Source: Pseudomonadota bacterium
GTDB lineage: Bacteria; Pseudomonadota; Gammaproteobacteria; Steroidobacterales; JBCBZW01
Length of the DNA stretch: 64,000 bases
Direction of reading: 5' to 3'
Assembly (NCBI GenBank): GCA_039193195.1
Contig: JBCCWS010000023.1
Span: 1 to 64,000, forward strand
Positions 26,658 to 35,702 of the stretch are shown in pieces (position 1 is the stretch's first letter; each line of letters starts with the position of its first letter). The translations under genes were made by a program, and so were the position numbers. The notes under the pieces are model-generated. The model ran no database searches and was not told the origin of the DNA. It worked only from the letters and a program-made list of their open reading frames with translations.

Positions 26658-27329
26658 TTAGCGTGGCCGCGCCGTGCGCACGGCGCGCCTGCGCGAGGCG
26701 ACCCCCCCGAGAATCCCCATGAGGCCTAGGCCAAACAGCGCTGCCGAGCTTGGCTCCGGCACGCCTATCTGACGCTGACCGATCGCGAACGGCAGGTCCG
26801 CAGAGGCGCTGAACCTCGCATCCAATAGCGGCGGCGCCCCGCCGAAGTCCGTGGCAACGAAGGAAAAGCTGACGCCGCTGAAGGTGGATTGCCCGAAGTT
26901 GAACGCCCCGGAGTAGGTCACAGCGTTACCTCCCGGCAAGAACGTGTTGCCCACGCCATTGGCGATGCTGTTGCCATCTCCGTCCAACAGCGAGACCAGC
27001 GCATCCGGCGGCACCTCCGGCCCGAGGTCGCTGTAGGTGAGCACGAGAGACCACGTGAATCCCGCCTGGCCACCGGAGGTAAGCGTCTTGTCGTCCGTGA
27101 ACATGAAGTCCACGTCGAAGGACTGTCCGCCAACGGGCTGACCGATCGCATCGATCAGCTCATCCGTCACGTCGTAGCTAGGCGATATGACTGAATCACC
27201 GACGTTGCCTGGATTGACGTCGATGATCGCAGCATACGCCGAGTCAGGCTGTGCAATGAACAGTCCGGCAGCGAGCAAGACCGCTGCCCAACCGGATAGG
27301 CGGCCAGCCAGTGTCAATTTTCTTAGCAT
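26658..27329 (-). CDS. PEP-CTERM sorted exported protein
   Basis: The 223-residue protein has a signal peptide (WAAVLLAAGLFIAQPDSAYA), a beta-rich middle and a textbook PEP-CTERM tail. In that tail VPEPSSAALFGLGLMGILGG is followed by the basic RRRAVRTARPR. Exosortase recognises this signal and such proteins go to the surface or the extracellular matrix, often in exopolysaccharide-producing bacteria. No exosortase gene is in the window. A sigma-54-like element lies about 115 bp upstream (27444-27459), in keeping with PrsK/PrsR control of PEP-CTERM genes in other species. The ligand or role of the central domain is unknown. Confidence 0.88.
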   Translation of the reverse strand: MLRKLTLAGRLSGWAAVLLAAGLFIAQPDSAYAAIIDVNPGNVGDSVISPSYDVTDELIDAIGQPVGGQSFDVDFMFTDDKTLTSGGQAGFTWSLVLTYSDLGPEVPPDALVSLLDGDGNSIANGVGNTFLPGGNAVTYSGAFNFGQSTFSGVSFSFVATDFGGAPPLLDARFSASADLPFAIGQRQIGVPEPSSAALFGLGLMGILGGVASRRRAVRTARPR

Positions 27330-28011
27330 TCTTAAAACCCCCTGAGGGACGCCGGGACAAGGCCACGGCGATGATCAAGTGAAAATCGGCGCTCGTTGAG
27401 CGCGCTGTACAGGTGGAGACGCATAGTTTTTCGGGGCCTCGCCAGCAGCACAATTGCCCCATTTTTTGCTTCTCCATCGATGTGTACGTAATCCGGCCCG
27501 CATTTCCCTCAGGCAAGTGACGAGTGGCGCATTAGACTGCCGCTCGCGGCCAGGGCAGGTCTTCCTACCGCCCCCAGCTCGATCGCACCGCGGTGGGTCG
27601 ATGCTCCGAGAGCGCAGGCGCGGCGCCAGAATCCGCTCGGTCGAACTTGGCGCAAGAGGGCGCTTCGGCATGGGTCATGACGGCCCAGCCTTGGAAGGAC
27701 TTGACGCGCCCGGTCGCGGCCTCGTGCAGGTGACCTCCAAAACAACCGCCACCACCACCGCAGCTGCGGCCCAAACCAATGACCTCGAAAGCTCGCTCCT
27801 CTTCGCTAACCGAACACATCGTCACCGAATACATCTTATTAAACTGAAGTGCGGTCGGCGAAGGAGACTCCGAAATGAAACAATTCCGTAGGGAAATCAT
27901 CACAGTCCATTAGCTGGACCGTCATCAAGTTCTGCTCCAATGCGCGGCGCACATGATGACCACTACAGGACGCATGCGCCTGTTCTCTCATCTACTCGCA
28001 AGGAGCTATCG
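27330..28011. other. Divergent intergenic region with a possible leader peptide
   Basis: This 682-base gap lies between the PEP-CTERM gene and the divergent phosphatase gene. It contains the sigma-54-like element at 27444-27459. At 27875-27913 a 12-codon frame (MKQFRREIITVH) sits behind a good AAGGAG site and could be a leader peptide. A minus-strand frame at 27565-27903 is glycine- and cysteine-rich without a recognisable domain. Confidence 0.35.
27444..27459 (-). promoter_or_regulatory. Candidate sigma-54 (-24/-12) promoter of the PEP-CTERM gene
   Basis: On the minus strand GGGCAATTGTGCTGCT has GG and GC separated by ten bases, with GGCA at -24 and TGCT at -12. Agreement with the full consensus is partial. 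It lies about 115 bp upstream of the start at 27329. Confidence 0.3.
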
Positions 28012-29826
28012 ATGCGATCTATTCTCTTCAGCGCCGCCATCGTGGCGTCCTCGGCAACGGCCTTCAACGCCGTCGCTCAGGATGCGGTCCCCGGCAACGT
28101 CATCTTCTTCCACCCCGACGGGTCGGCGCTACAGCAGTGGAACGCTGCACGCATGTACTGGTACGGCGCGGACGACAACCTCAACTGGGACAAGCTGCCC
28201 TGGATGGCCGTCTATCGCGGCCACATGGCCGATCGTCTCACCGGCACATCGAACGGCGGCGCCACCACCCACGCCTTTGGCTACAAGGTGATCGGGCCGA
28301 ACTCCTACGGCACCGACGACGGCCGCGACATTCTCTCCCTCTCGGGCTATCCCGGCTCGATCTCGCGCGAGGCGGCTAACAACGGACACCCGACCGGCCT
28401 GGTCAACGACGGCGATATCGCCGGCGAACCGGGCACCGGCGCCTTCTTCGCCGAAACCGACACGCGCGGTGAACCCGAATTCCAGTCCCTGCAGCTGCTG
28501 GGCGGCCGCCCGGGGTTCAACGGGTTCGACGGCAACCCACAGGAAGATCCGGACATCACCGACGGCGAAGAAGACCCGGTCGTCATCCTCGGCGGCGGGG
28601 AGCGCTTCTTCCTGCCGGTGGGTACTCCGTACTGTGGCACGCAGGCACCGACCCTCGACCAACCGCTGCTCGACTGCTTCGTCCACTTCGAGGCGATCGG
28701 CGCAGCGGAGGACGTGCGCGACGGCGCGAACGCCGAGGATGCGATCATCGACAACGGTCCGACCCGCGAAGACGGTCGAAACTTGCTACAGGAGGCAGTG
28801 GAGGATGGTTACGTGGTCATTCGCACCAAGCAGCAGTACCTCGCCCTGCTCGATGACCTCGTCGCCCGACCGCGCTACGCACCGAAGGTGCTCGGTGTGT
28901 TCGCGGCAGACGACATCTTCAACGACCAACCCGAAGAGCGCGTGCGCGCCGCAGGCCTCGTGCGCAGCGAGTTGGACGGCATCCCGCAGGACGTCGAGGA
29001 CTTCGACGATGCGCAAGCGCTGGCCAAGATCGGCGACCTGGTGCTGTGGGGCACGCCCGAGGGCACCTGGGGCCCCGCCGCACACCCAAGCGCCTTCGAG
29101 ACGCCGAACTCCACACAACCGCCGACGGTGCAGGAGCTCACGCGCCTGGCAGTGCTCATCTTGGATCGCCGCAGCCGCCGGGACGGCAAGCCGTTTCATC
29201 TAGTGGTAGAGACCGAGTCCACGGACAACATGCCCAACAATACCAACGCCATCGGCACCCTGCGTGCACTCAAGCGCAGCGACGACACAATCGGTGAGTA
29301 CCTCACCTACCTCGCAGGCATCGGCATTTACGCACCCGGCCGGTTCCAGCGCTTCCCGACGCTGATGATCACCGCTGCCGACAGCGATGGCGGCGGCCTA
29401 CAGGTGTTGTCGCTCAACCGCGTAGAGGACGTGGATGCGAACGTGGGAACGGTGGCCGCCAACCGCACGGAGCTGCCGGATGAGGTCGAGCTGCCGAATC
29501 CGCTCGATGGTCTTGGCGGACGTGAGGTCTTTCCCCCCTTCCAAGCCGAGGAGGACGCACTGTCAGCCCTACGCCCGCTGCCTGACGGTGAGGGTGATAT
29601 CTCCGATGCGATTCCGTCGGCCAGGCTACGCTTTGCGATCAGCTACCCCTCGAGCTCGGACGTTGCCGGAGGAATCATCTCCCGCGCCGCCGGCCCAAAC
29701 GCTAACTTGCTGCAGAGCGAGTTCTCCACCCGCTTTGACAACACTGATGTGTACCGCTTGCAGTACGCCACGCTATTCGGCGTCTTGCTACCGGACGCGC
29801 TAGGCGAGCTTGCGCCCTCGCGGTAG
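28012..29826 (+). CDS. Divergent alkaline phosphatase-superfamily protein, exported
   Basis: The 604-residue protein starts at ATG 28012 behind AAGGAGCTATCG and has a cleavable signal (to about Ala22). The fold is that of PhoA: VIFFHPDG (Asp36) at the first metal site, a candidate nucleophile Ser80 in TGTSNGGATTHAFG, and an E-x4-D pair (Glu400, Asp405) in VVETESTDNMPNN. The residues that are His in E. coli PhoA differ here. Asn409 stands at the H331 position, the TADHETGG motif reads TAADSDGGG (454-462), and the H-T-x-x-D-V motif reads SSSDV (547-551). Either the metal site is rebuilt with other ligands or the protein no longer works as a zinc phosphatase. A hairpin at 29852-29877 follows. 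Confidence 0.78.
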   Translation: MRSILFSAAIVASSATAFNAVAQDAVPGNVIFFHPDGSALQQWNAARMYWYGADDNLNWDKLPWMAVYRGHMADRLTGTSNGGATTHAFGYKVIGPNSYGTDDGRDILSLSGYPGSISREAANNGHPTGLVNDGDIAGEPGTGAFFAETDTRGEPEFQSLQLLGGRPGFNGFDGNPQEDPDITDGEEDPVVILGGGERFFLPVGTPYCGTQAPTLDQPLLDCFVHFEAIGAAEDVRDGANAEDAIIDNGPTREDGRNLLQEAVEDGYVVIRTKQQYLALLDDLVARPRYAPKVLGVFAADDIFNDQPEERVRAAGLVRSELDGIPQDVEDFDDAQALAKIGDLVLWGTPEGTWGPAAHPSAFETPNSTQPPTVQELTRLAVLILDRRSRRDGKPFHLVVETESTDNMPNNTNAIGTLRALKRSDDTIGEYLTYLAGIGIYAPGRFQRFPTLMITAADSDGGGLQVLSLNRVEDVDANVGTVAANRTELPDEVELPNPLDGLGGREVFPPFQAEEDALSALRPLPDGEGDISDAIPSARLRFAISYPSSSDVAGGIISRAAGPNANLLQSEFSTRFDNTDVYRLQYATLFGVLLPDALGELAPSR

Positions 29827-29851
29827 TGCATCGTTCGTGTAGCTTCGCTTC

Positions 29852-29877
29852 AGGAGGGGGCCGTAGCGCCCCCTCCT
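29852..29877 (+). terminator. Hairpin terminator after the phosphatase-like gene
   Basis: AGGAGGGGGC (29852-29861) pairs perfectly with GCCCCCTCCT (29868-29877) across a 6-base loop. It lies 25 bp after the stop. No T-tract follows, so termination may be inefficient. Confidence 0.5.
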
Positions 29878-29951
29878 CCCTGTCGTGCACACGGCAACGT
29901 TAGGCCAAAACGCCTACTCCGACCAAAGCACCGACTGGTGCTGACGGCAAG

Positions 29952-30114
29952 CTAGTGTCCTGAGTTAGAAGTTCGTTGATGAATTCGCACGCGAGTTTTG
30001 TCCCTGAGCGCGGCGCGACGTGGAGCGTGGCAGGTCCCACGGGAGGAGGAGCAACGTGTTCAGGGGCGAAAGGTGCCGCGAAGTCATCAACGAACTTCTA
30101 ACTCAGGACACTAG
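29952..30114. mobile_element. MITE-like element, family 1, copy 1
   Basis: The element is 163 bp with perfect 31-bp terminal inverted repeats beginning CTAGTGTCCTGAGTTAGAAG. The repeats resume for five more bases after one mismatch. Both ends carry CTAG, the target preferred by IS630-family transposases, which duplicate TA. It encodes no protein, so it must be mobilised in trans. A second copy in the same orientation is at 35703-35867. Confidence 0.9.
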
Positions 30115-30282
30115 CTAGTGGGTCGCTTGGCAAACCAAGGAAACCTCAGTCTGGGATGGGGCGGGGTCAGCAAGGCCGTCGGGCGGCCGAGGCATCGCCA
30201 TTGGCAACCGGCGCAACGCCGCGGACGCAACCCCTGGGCAGGCCCGAGACAGACCGCTGGGGAGGCGCGGTCTTCGACGCCC

Positions 30283-31368
30283 TTACTTAGGCGTGAAGCG
30301 AGAGAGGCGATCACTCGTACCAGCGCCACCGACTTGCGTCGCACCAGCCACCACGTAGATCGCCCCCTTCAGCGTGACGGCGCCCAGTCCGTGGCGGGCA
30401 ACCGGCATCGGCGGTATCGGCGCCCAGCGATCCGCGGCCGGATCGTACACCCACGACTCACGGTGAACGCCTCCCCCATCGTCGAAATACTCGCCACCGA
30501 ACACGTAGAGGCGTCCGCCCAATGCCGCCGCGGCGATGCCGCCCTGCGCCGTCGGCATCGGCGACAAGGTCTTCCAGGCCCCGGTGGTCGGGTTGAACAC
30601 CTCGTTGCTGGCGCGGTTGCCGTCGTCGACCACCCGGCCACCAACAACGTACAGGCGCCCGCCGATGACGGCGCCGGCCGCGCTGTTGCGTGCCGTGGGC
30701 GCGGGCGGGCCGATCGTCACGGAGTGATCGTCGGGGTCGAACACCTGCATGAGCGAAATATCCCCCTGATCACGCCACTCGGTGTTTCGCTCACCCGTCG
30801 GTCGACGCCCGGTCGCGAGGTAGACTTTGCCGTCGAGCCACGCGGCGACGGTCTCCGACTGCGGGTGCAGGAGACTGGCCACCTTACGCCACCGCTCGGC
30901 GCCCTCGTCGAGCAGCAGCACGTCCCGGCTGGCATGCCAGCGTCGGCTCCCCCCTGCGATGAAGCCGCCGAAGGCGTACAGGCGATCGCCGGTCGAGACG
31001 AGGTAAAGATGATGGCGTGGCTCCGGCAACGCCGGGCCTGGCGCCCACCGATCTTGCTCCGGGTCGTACACCCACGTCTGATCCGAAATGCTCTGCGCAG
31101 CCATCGGAACATCTGGGCTCAGACCGCCGGCGAGCCAGAGCTGTCCCTTGTGCGCGGCGGGGTACACCTCCTGGACGCGATAGGGAATCTGCGCAACGCC
31201 CTCCCAGGTGCCCGCTGGGCGATGCCCTGGGGCCAACTCACTCGATCCCTCTGCGATCAGCGTGCCTTGCGAGTGCTGCCAAGGCGGCATATCACGCGCA
31301 GCGCTACGCGGAGCGACAGACATGACGCAGGCGGCAACCACTAGCGAGGAAACAAGGAGGTGACTCAT
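30283..31368 (-). CDS. Exported kelch-repeat beta-propeller protein
   Basis: The 361-residue protein has a signal peptide (MSHLLVSSLVVAACVMSVAP) and five to six kelch units. Each has a glycine pair before an aromatic-tryptophan strand, for example LWLAGG then WVYDPEQDRWAPGPALPEPRHH, LYAFGG, LYVVGG then VFNPTTGAWKTLSPMPTAQGG, and LYVFGG then WVYDPAADRWAPIPPMPVARHG. Kelch propellers bind proteins or sugars; galactose oxidase is a relative, but no copper site is evident. It lies downstream, on the same strand, of the S9 peptidase but is separated by a MITE, so cotranscription is doubtful. Confidence 0.88.
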   Translation of the reverse strand: MSHLLVSSLVVAACVMSVAPRSAARDMPPWQHSQGTLIAEGSSELAPGHRPAGTWEGVAQIPYRVQEVYPAAHKGQLWLAGGLSPDVPMAAQSISDQTWVYDPEQDRWAPGPALPEPRHHLYLVSTGDRLYAFGGFIAGGSRRWHASRDVLLLDEGAERWRKVASLLHPQSETVAAWLDGKVYLATGRRPTGERNTEWRDQGDISLMQVFDPDDHSVTIGPPAPTARNSAAGAVIGGRLYVVGGRVVDDGNRASNEVFNPTTGAWKTLSPMPTAQGGIAAAALGGRLYVFGGEYFDDGGGVHRESWVYDPAADRWAPIPPMPVARHGLGAVTLKGAIYVVAGATQVGGAGTSDRLSRFTPK

Positions 31369-31416
31369 CGGTGATTCCTGACGGCGGAGTGATACGAGTG
31401 GACAATTGCGTGGCCA

Positions 31417-31604
31417 CTAGCCTGGATTATTCATGAGTCGTCGTCGCGAGGGCGACGAATGCCAAGAACACACTCGGGTGTGGCGCGCAGGGGTCAGGCG
31501 CGCAGGCGTACTCGACAGTACGTCGAGCACCTGGAACTAGCACGCGCCGTGTTTTGTCGTGTATCGGCAGCCGCAGTAGATGACTCATGAATAATCTAGG
31601 CTAG
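31417..31604. mobile_element. MITE-like element, family 2, flanked by CTAG
   Basis: A non-coding element of 180 bp (31421-31600) lies between two CTAG tetramers (31417-31420 and 31601-31604). Its ends are CCTGGATTATTCATGAGTC and, in inverse complement, CCTAGATTATTCATGAGTC; 20 of the first 22 bases agree. The CC-T-[AG]-G-A-T-T ends and 4-bp target duplication resemble IS1380-family termini, though this is only a likeness. The right CTAG supplies the TAG stop codon of the S9 peptidase gene. Confidence 0.8.
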
Positions 31605-33781
31605 CGTTCACCCACGGCAAGTTCTCTCCCCAAGAACTTCGCGGAGGCCTCGTACGCCGCCAACCAGTTCCGATGCAGCAAGAACCCGTGCACCTCGTCC
31701 GGAAACACCAACAGCTCCACCGGCGTTCCCTGCCGCCGCAAGGACTCGGTCAGGCTCACGGACTCGCTGAACGGCACATTGCGATCGTCATCACCGTGGA
31801 TGAGCAACACGGGCGCCCGCCAGCGCGAGAGATCCGAGATCGGTGAAGAAAGGCCTGCCACGCGCGCAAACGCCTCGCGCGCCTGCGGATCGTAGTCCGT
31901 CGCAAAATTGCCGATCACCACGTTCCAGTCGTGCACGCCATGCAGGTCGACACCCGCCGCGAACAGATCGGGCGCGCGCGCAAGCCCCAGGGCGGTGAGG
32001 TAGCCCCCGTAGGACCCGCCCCACAGACCGATGCGGCTCGCCTCCACGTCGGCCCGCTGCGCTAGGTACAGCCCGGCACCTACGACGTCACGAAACTCTG
32101 ACGCCCCTCGGGCGCCGTAGTCGAGCGCTTCCCGGAAGTCGAGACCGTAGCCGATCCCACTGCGGTAGTTGACGGACAGCACGACCGTACAACGTGATGC
32201 CATCACCTGATTGAACGCATAGGCATTCGCGTAGTACTGGCTGGGATGAAAGCCCAGCATCATTTGTCGACGCGAGCCGCCGTGAAAGAACAGCAGGCCC
32301 GGATGCGGGCCATCGCCGCAGCTAACAGGTGGCGAGAACAACTGCCCGGGGATGCGCATGCCATCGGCCGCGGGGAAGCTCACCGCCTGAGGGGGCACGA
32401 GCGCCTGGGCTGGAAACGCTCGCCCCGACGAGGGCGCCAGGGCGCGACGTTTACCGCTCACCATCGCCACGGCATGGGCGGGGTCGCGGACTCCCGACGC
32501 AAGAAACACCAGGGTCTTACTGGCGGCCGTATGCCGCGGCGCCCACTCGATGCCGTCGCCTTCGGTCATCGGCGTGAACGCGCCACCCCCCACCGCGCTA
32601 CGCCACAGATGGCGGCGATCGATATCGCCGTGGTTGGAGGCGACGAGAAGGTGGCGCCGATCGGGCGTGAGCTCGGCATGCTGTACCTCCCCCTCCCCCG
32701 GGGTCAGGTCAACCGCCTCGCCGCCGTCGGCCGACACGGACCAGATGTGCAGCCAGTCAGTCTTCTCCCAGGGGAAGAGAATTCGATCGTCCGCGCCCCA
32801 CCACAGCCGGTCGCCCACGAACCAATAGCCCGCGCCTAAGGCGCTGCCAGGCCCAGGGGAGGCGCGAAAGATCTCCCGCGTGGCGCCGGTGTCGACATCG
32901 GCCACGTGGATCGACCAGGGTAAGCCCTCACGTCGTGGCATAAACGGGAGCACCTGCGCTTCGTGGGGCTGGCGCAGGAACGCGACCCGGGTGCTGTCCG
33001 GCGACCACACCGGGTAGGTGTCATGGTCCACCGAAGGGTGTAGCCAGGTGAGCGACTCAGCCTCAAGGTGGTAGACACCGACGAATGCGTGGTCACCGCG
33101 ATTGGACACGAACGCGATGCGCCCACCGTCCGGCGAGATGGTGAAGCCCGCCACCCCTCGACGGACCGAGAACAGCTGCGTGGGCTCGGGCGCAGCACCC
33201 TCATCGGGCGACGCATCCGGCACGGGCGCCGAGAGCTCGTCGGCCGAAGCCGGGGGGCTCGCCGCCAACGGCGCCACCCAGATCTGGCCGCCTTGCACGT
33301 AGGCGAAGCGTTCGCCGTCGGGGAACACCTCGTAGGTGCCCGTGTCGGCCAACGCGCGCGGCAACCGATCGGCGTCGCTGAAGGGCACGACCCAAAGCGT
33401 TCGCTTCGCGCCGTCGGGATCGCTGGTGGGGTTGGGGAACTCGCCGTTGCCGTTGGCGCGACCGCCCCTGACGAAGAGCACGGCAGCACCGTCCGGGCTG
33501 AAGGCGAGGCTATCGATCGCCTGGCCGTCGTCCGCCGCGTACTCTGTGATGCGCCTGCCCGCCCAGTCGGGTCCCTCGGCCACCCACACGTTGCGAACGC
33601 CCCGGTAGTTGCGCACCCACGCGACGCGATCGCCGACCGGTGATTCCGTAAGCGCCGTCGCGTGAGCGAAATCCAAGACGCCATCGATGGAAAGCGGTGT
33701 TTGGCTCCCGACGTGGTGAGCGCACAGGCTCAGGGCCAAAAGCGCAATGGCGCGAAGCGTGCGGGACATCCTCATTTGCAT
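31601..33781 (-). CDS. Prolyl oligopeptidase-family (S9) serine peptidase, exported
   Basis: The 726-residue protein starts at ATG 33781 (AAAGGA upstream) with a signal peptide (ALLALSLCAHHVGS). The first two thirds form a WD40-like/TolB-type propeller with units such as DSLAFSPDGAAVLFVRGG, FTISPDGGRIAFVSNRG and YPVWSPDSTRVAFLRQP. The C-terminal alpha/beta-hydrolase domain has the nucleophile Ser590 in WGGSYGGYLTALG, Asp in LIHGDDDRNVPF and His in DEVHGFLLH, a complete triad. It should cleave short peptides in the periplasm. The frame extends upstream to 33946 but without a signal. The stop codon TAG lies in the CTAG flank of the MITE at 31417-31604. Confidence 0.93.
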   Translation of the reverse strand: MQMRMSRTLRAIALLALSLCAHHVGSQTPLSIDGVLDFAHATALTESPVGDRVAWVRNYRGVRNVWVAEGPDWAGRRITEYAADDGQAIDSLAFSPDGAAVLFVRGGRANGNGEFPNPTSDPDGAKRTLWVVPFSDADRLPRALADTGTYEVFPDGERFAYVQGGQIWVAPLAASPPASADELSAPVPDASPDEGAAPEPTQLFSVRRGVAGFTISPDGGRIAFVSNRGDHAFVGVYHLEAESLTWLHPSVDHDTYPVWSPDSTRVAFLRQPHEAQVLPFMPRREGLPWSIHVADVDTGATREIFRASPGPGSALGAGYWFVGDRLWWGADDRILFPWEKTDWLHIWSVSADGGEAVDLTPGEGEVQHAELTPDRRHLLVASNHGDIDRRHLWRSAVGGGAFTPMTEGDGIEWAPRHTAASKTLVFLASGVRDPAHAVAMVSGKRRALAPSSGRAFPAQALVPPQAVSFPAADGMRIPGQLFSPPVSCGDGPHPGLLFFHGGSRRQMMLGFHPSQYYANAYAFNQVMASRCTVVLSVNYRSGIGYGLDFREALDYGARGASEFRDVVGAGLYLAQRADVEASRIGLWGGSYGGYLTALGLARAPDLFAAGVDLHGVHDWNVVIGNFATDYDPQAREAFARVAGLSSPISDLSRWRAPVLLIHGDDDRNVPFSESVSLTESLRRQGTPVELLVFPDEVHGFLLHRNWLAAYEASAKFLGRELAVGER

Positions 33782-33950
33782 TCCTTTGGTGATCGAGCAG
33801 ACCGCGGGGGCGAGTTGGCGCAGACTGGACTTGCTGTCATACCCTACGCACACGGCACCGGCCTGAACGTATCCTACCCTCCAAAGTCTCCGCCACAGGC
33901 CGCGCTCAGGGCGGTAGCTGGCGGCAACTTTCCACCGGCGCACCAAGTAC

Positions 33951-35558
33951 TCACTGACCCGTCATCATCGGAAACACCACCGCCAAGGCCCAGGCGAACG
34001 CCATCGCGCTCGACATCGCCGCCACCAGGGGGTGTCCGGTCGCACGATTGATCCACGCGTTCATCAGGCCGTAGACCAGGAAATAAAAGGCGACCAGGGC
34101 GGCGATAATGATGAGAAAGAACAGCTCGTTCAGGGACAGCGCGACGGCGATGGCGAGCGATAGGAGAAAGCTCAGTCGGGTCACCAGGCGCATTCCCCTT
34201 GGCACAGCGTAGTGACCGCATAGCCACTCGTCAGCGAAGAAGTAGCTGGCCGTCGCGATCACCATGGCCGCCAATAGCGGCACGCGGGGCGCGGTGGGAA
34301 TGAACGCCGTGAACCAACTATCGAGCGCCCAGGCGAAGGCGCCGGTGGTCCAGAGGATGGTGGCCACGATGGCGATCGCCGCGCGGCCCGGCAGCAACTC
34401 GCCGAGCGCCCGCTTCGGCGCCGGCGGCCAACGGTGCATACACGCCCAGGTGATCAACCCGTACACCGCGAAGTGCACTACGAGATAGCCGCCCACCAGC
34501 ACACCTAGGAAATTTGCTGGCACCCAGAACAGCAGCAGCGGCGTAGCGATGGCGGGAATCCACACGCTGGGGGCGGCGCCCCGCCATCCCCCTTGTGGCG
34601 CTGGATTCACTGGCTCGACTGACGGCGACGGGCCCACTACGCGCGGCAGCAACGCCGCTAGGGGCCAGGTGAGCAAGACCATTCCCAAGAACAGGCGCAC
34701 GATGGCGCCACCCCGAGGCGCAACCGACTCGTCAGCATCACCCGCGTCCGCCTGCGGCGCAGCCCAACGCTCGCGGAACCAGTCGGCCGCGGCACGGTGG
34801 GCGTACGCGCTGTACAGGACGCTCACGTGCTCCACACCCGGCGCCACCTCGAGGCGTCGCGCGTCACCAGCGCGCAGGCTGCCGTAGGTCACGCCCGCCT
34901 CGGGCACCTGCGGATCGCTCACCAAGCCCATCACCCGTTCGCCCTCCTGCACCAGAAAGGACTCCCACTCCCCGTCGATGATGAGCAGATTGCCGGGCGA
35001 TGCGGCCGTCACCGCGGGTGAGAACATGGACACGGCCACGGTGGCATCGACGGCCGGATCTTGCTGCGCGTAGCGCACTACCACGTCACTGGCCATGGAA
35101 TGACCGAGCAGACCCAGGCGGACCTTCGCGTCACCACGACCATTCGCGGCCGGCGGCAGCGTGCGCGCGAATGCCGCGAGTGTGCCCATTTGCGACAGCA
35201 GCTGTTGGGTGGAGCCCTCGACCTTCGTGACATCGCCGCCGAGGGGCCGCGGGTGCTGACCGTGACCGAGGAAATCGAAGGTCACGGCGAGATAGCCTTG
35301 GCGCGCGAGGCTAAGGGCGAAGGGTTCCATAAGCTGCTGTGAACCGGCAAAGCCGTGGGCGATCAACACCCTGGGTGGCGTGGCGTCACTCTCCGCCAGA
35401 CGATCATCTTGGAACACCCGCACGGGCGTGTTGCCAACCGTCATTCGCGTGATCGATAGGCCAGCCCTCGCCTGGGTCAGCGAGACTAGCGAGGAGACGA
35501 TGAGCGCGAGTGCGATGAACGCCGCTACCCCACTCCAGGCAAGACGGCGTCTTGTCAT
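33951..35558 (-). CDS. Alpha/beta-hydrolase fused to a multi-pass membrane domain
   Basis: The 535-residue protein starts at ATG 35558. One membrane helix (about 7-29) is followed by a hydrolase domain (about 50-275) with the oxyanion segment VLIAHGFAGSQQ, the nucleophile elbow GLLGHSMAS and a C-terminal histidine in GVEHVSVLYS. The C-terminal 240 residues contain roughly seven hydrophobic helices (for example LFLGMVLLTWPLAALLP and FLSLAIAVALSLNELFFLIII). The architecture suggests a membrane-integrated lipase or esterase, with the hydrolase part in the periplasm. The substrate is unknown. It lies 169 bp upstream of the S9 peptidase start, same strand, so a shared transcript is possible. Confidence 0.8.
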   Translation of the reverse strand: MTRRRLAWSGVAAFIALALIVSSLVSLTQARAGLSITRMTVGNTPVRVFQDDRLAESDATPPRVLIAHGFAGSQQLMEPFALSLARQGYLAVTFDFLGHGQHPRPLGGDVTKVEGSTQQLLSQMGTLAAFARTLPPAANGRGDAKVRLGLLGHSMASDVVVRYAQQDPAVDATVAVSMFSPAVTAASPGNLLIIDGEWESFLVQEGERVMGLVSDPQVPEAGVTYGSLRAGDARRLEVAPGVEHVSVLYSAYAHRAAADWFRERWAAPQADAGDADESVAPRGGAIVRLFLGMVLLTWPLAALLPRVVGPSPSVEPVNPAPQGGWRGAAPSVWIPAIATPLLLFWVPANFLGVLVGGYLVVHFAVYGLITWACMHRWPPAPKRALGELLPGRAAIAIVATILWTTGAFAWALDSWFTAFIPTAPRVPLLAAMVIATASYFFADEWLCGHYAVPRGMRLVTRLSFLLSLAIAVALSLNELFFLIIIAALVAFYFLVYGLMNAWINRATGHPLVAAMSSAMAFAWALAVVFPMMTGQ

Positions 35559-35702
35559 CGCGTGGGTGACCAGGTACAAGGCGTAACGAGGGGTCGATTC
35601 TTCGTCATGACCGCATCCTAGGGAGACGCTGATCGAACGGCAATCGCTACCAGCGGCGATCCGGACATCTGTGTGGCGACTGCACTCGCGCACGATGGTG
35701 CC

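Noticed and set aside
27565-27903. Minus-strand 112-codon frame with glycine/cysteine cluster
   Set aside because: No ribosome-binding site or recognisable family, and composition looks like non-coding GC-rich DNA. Not strong enough to call.
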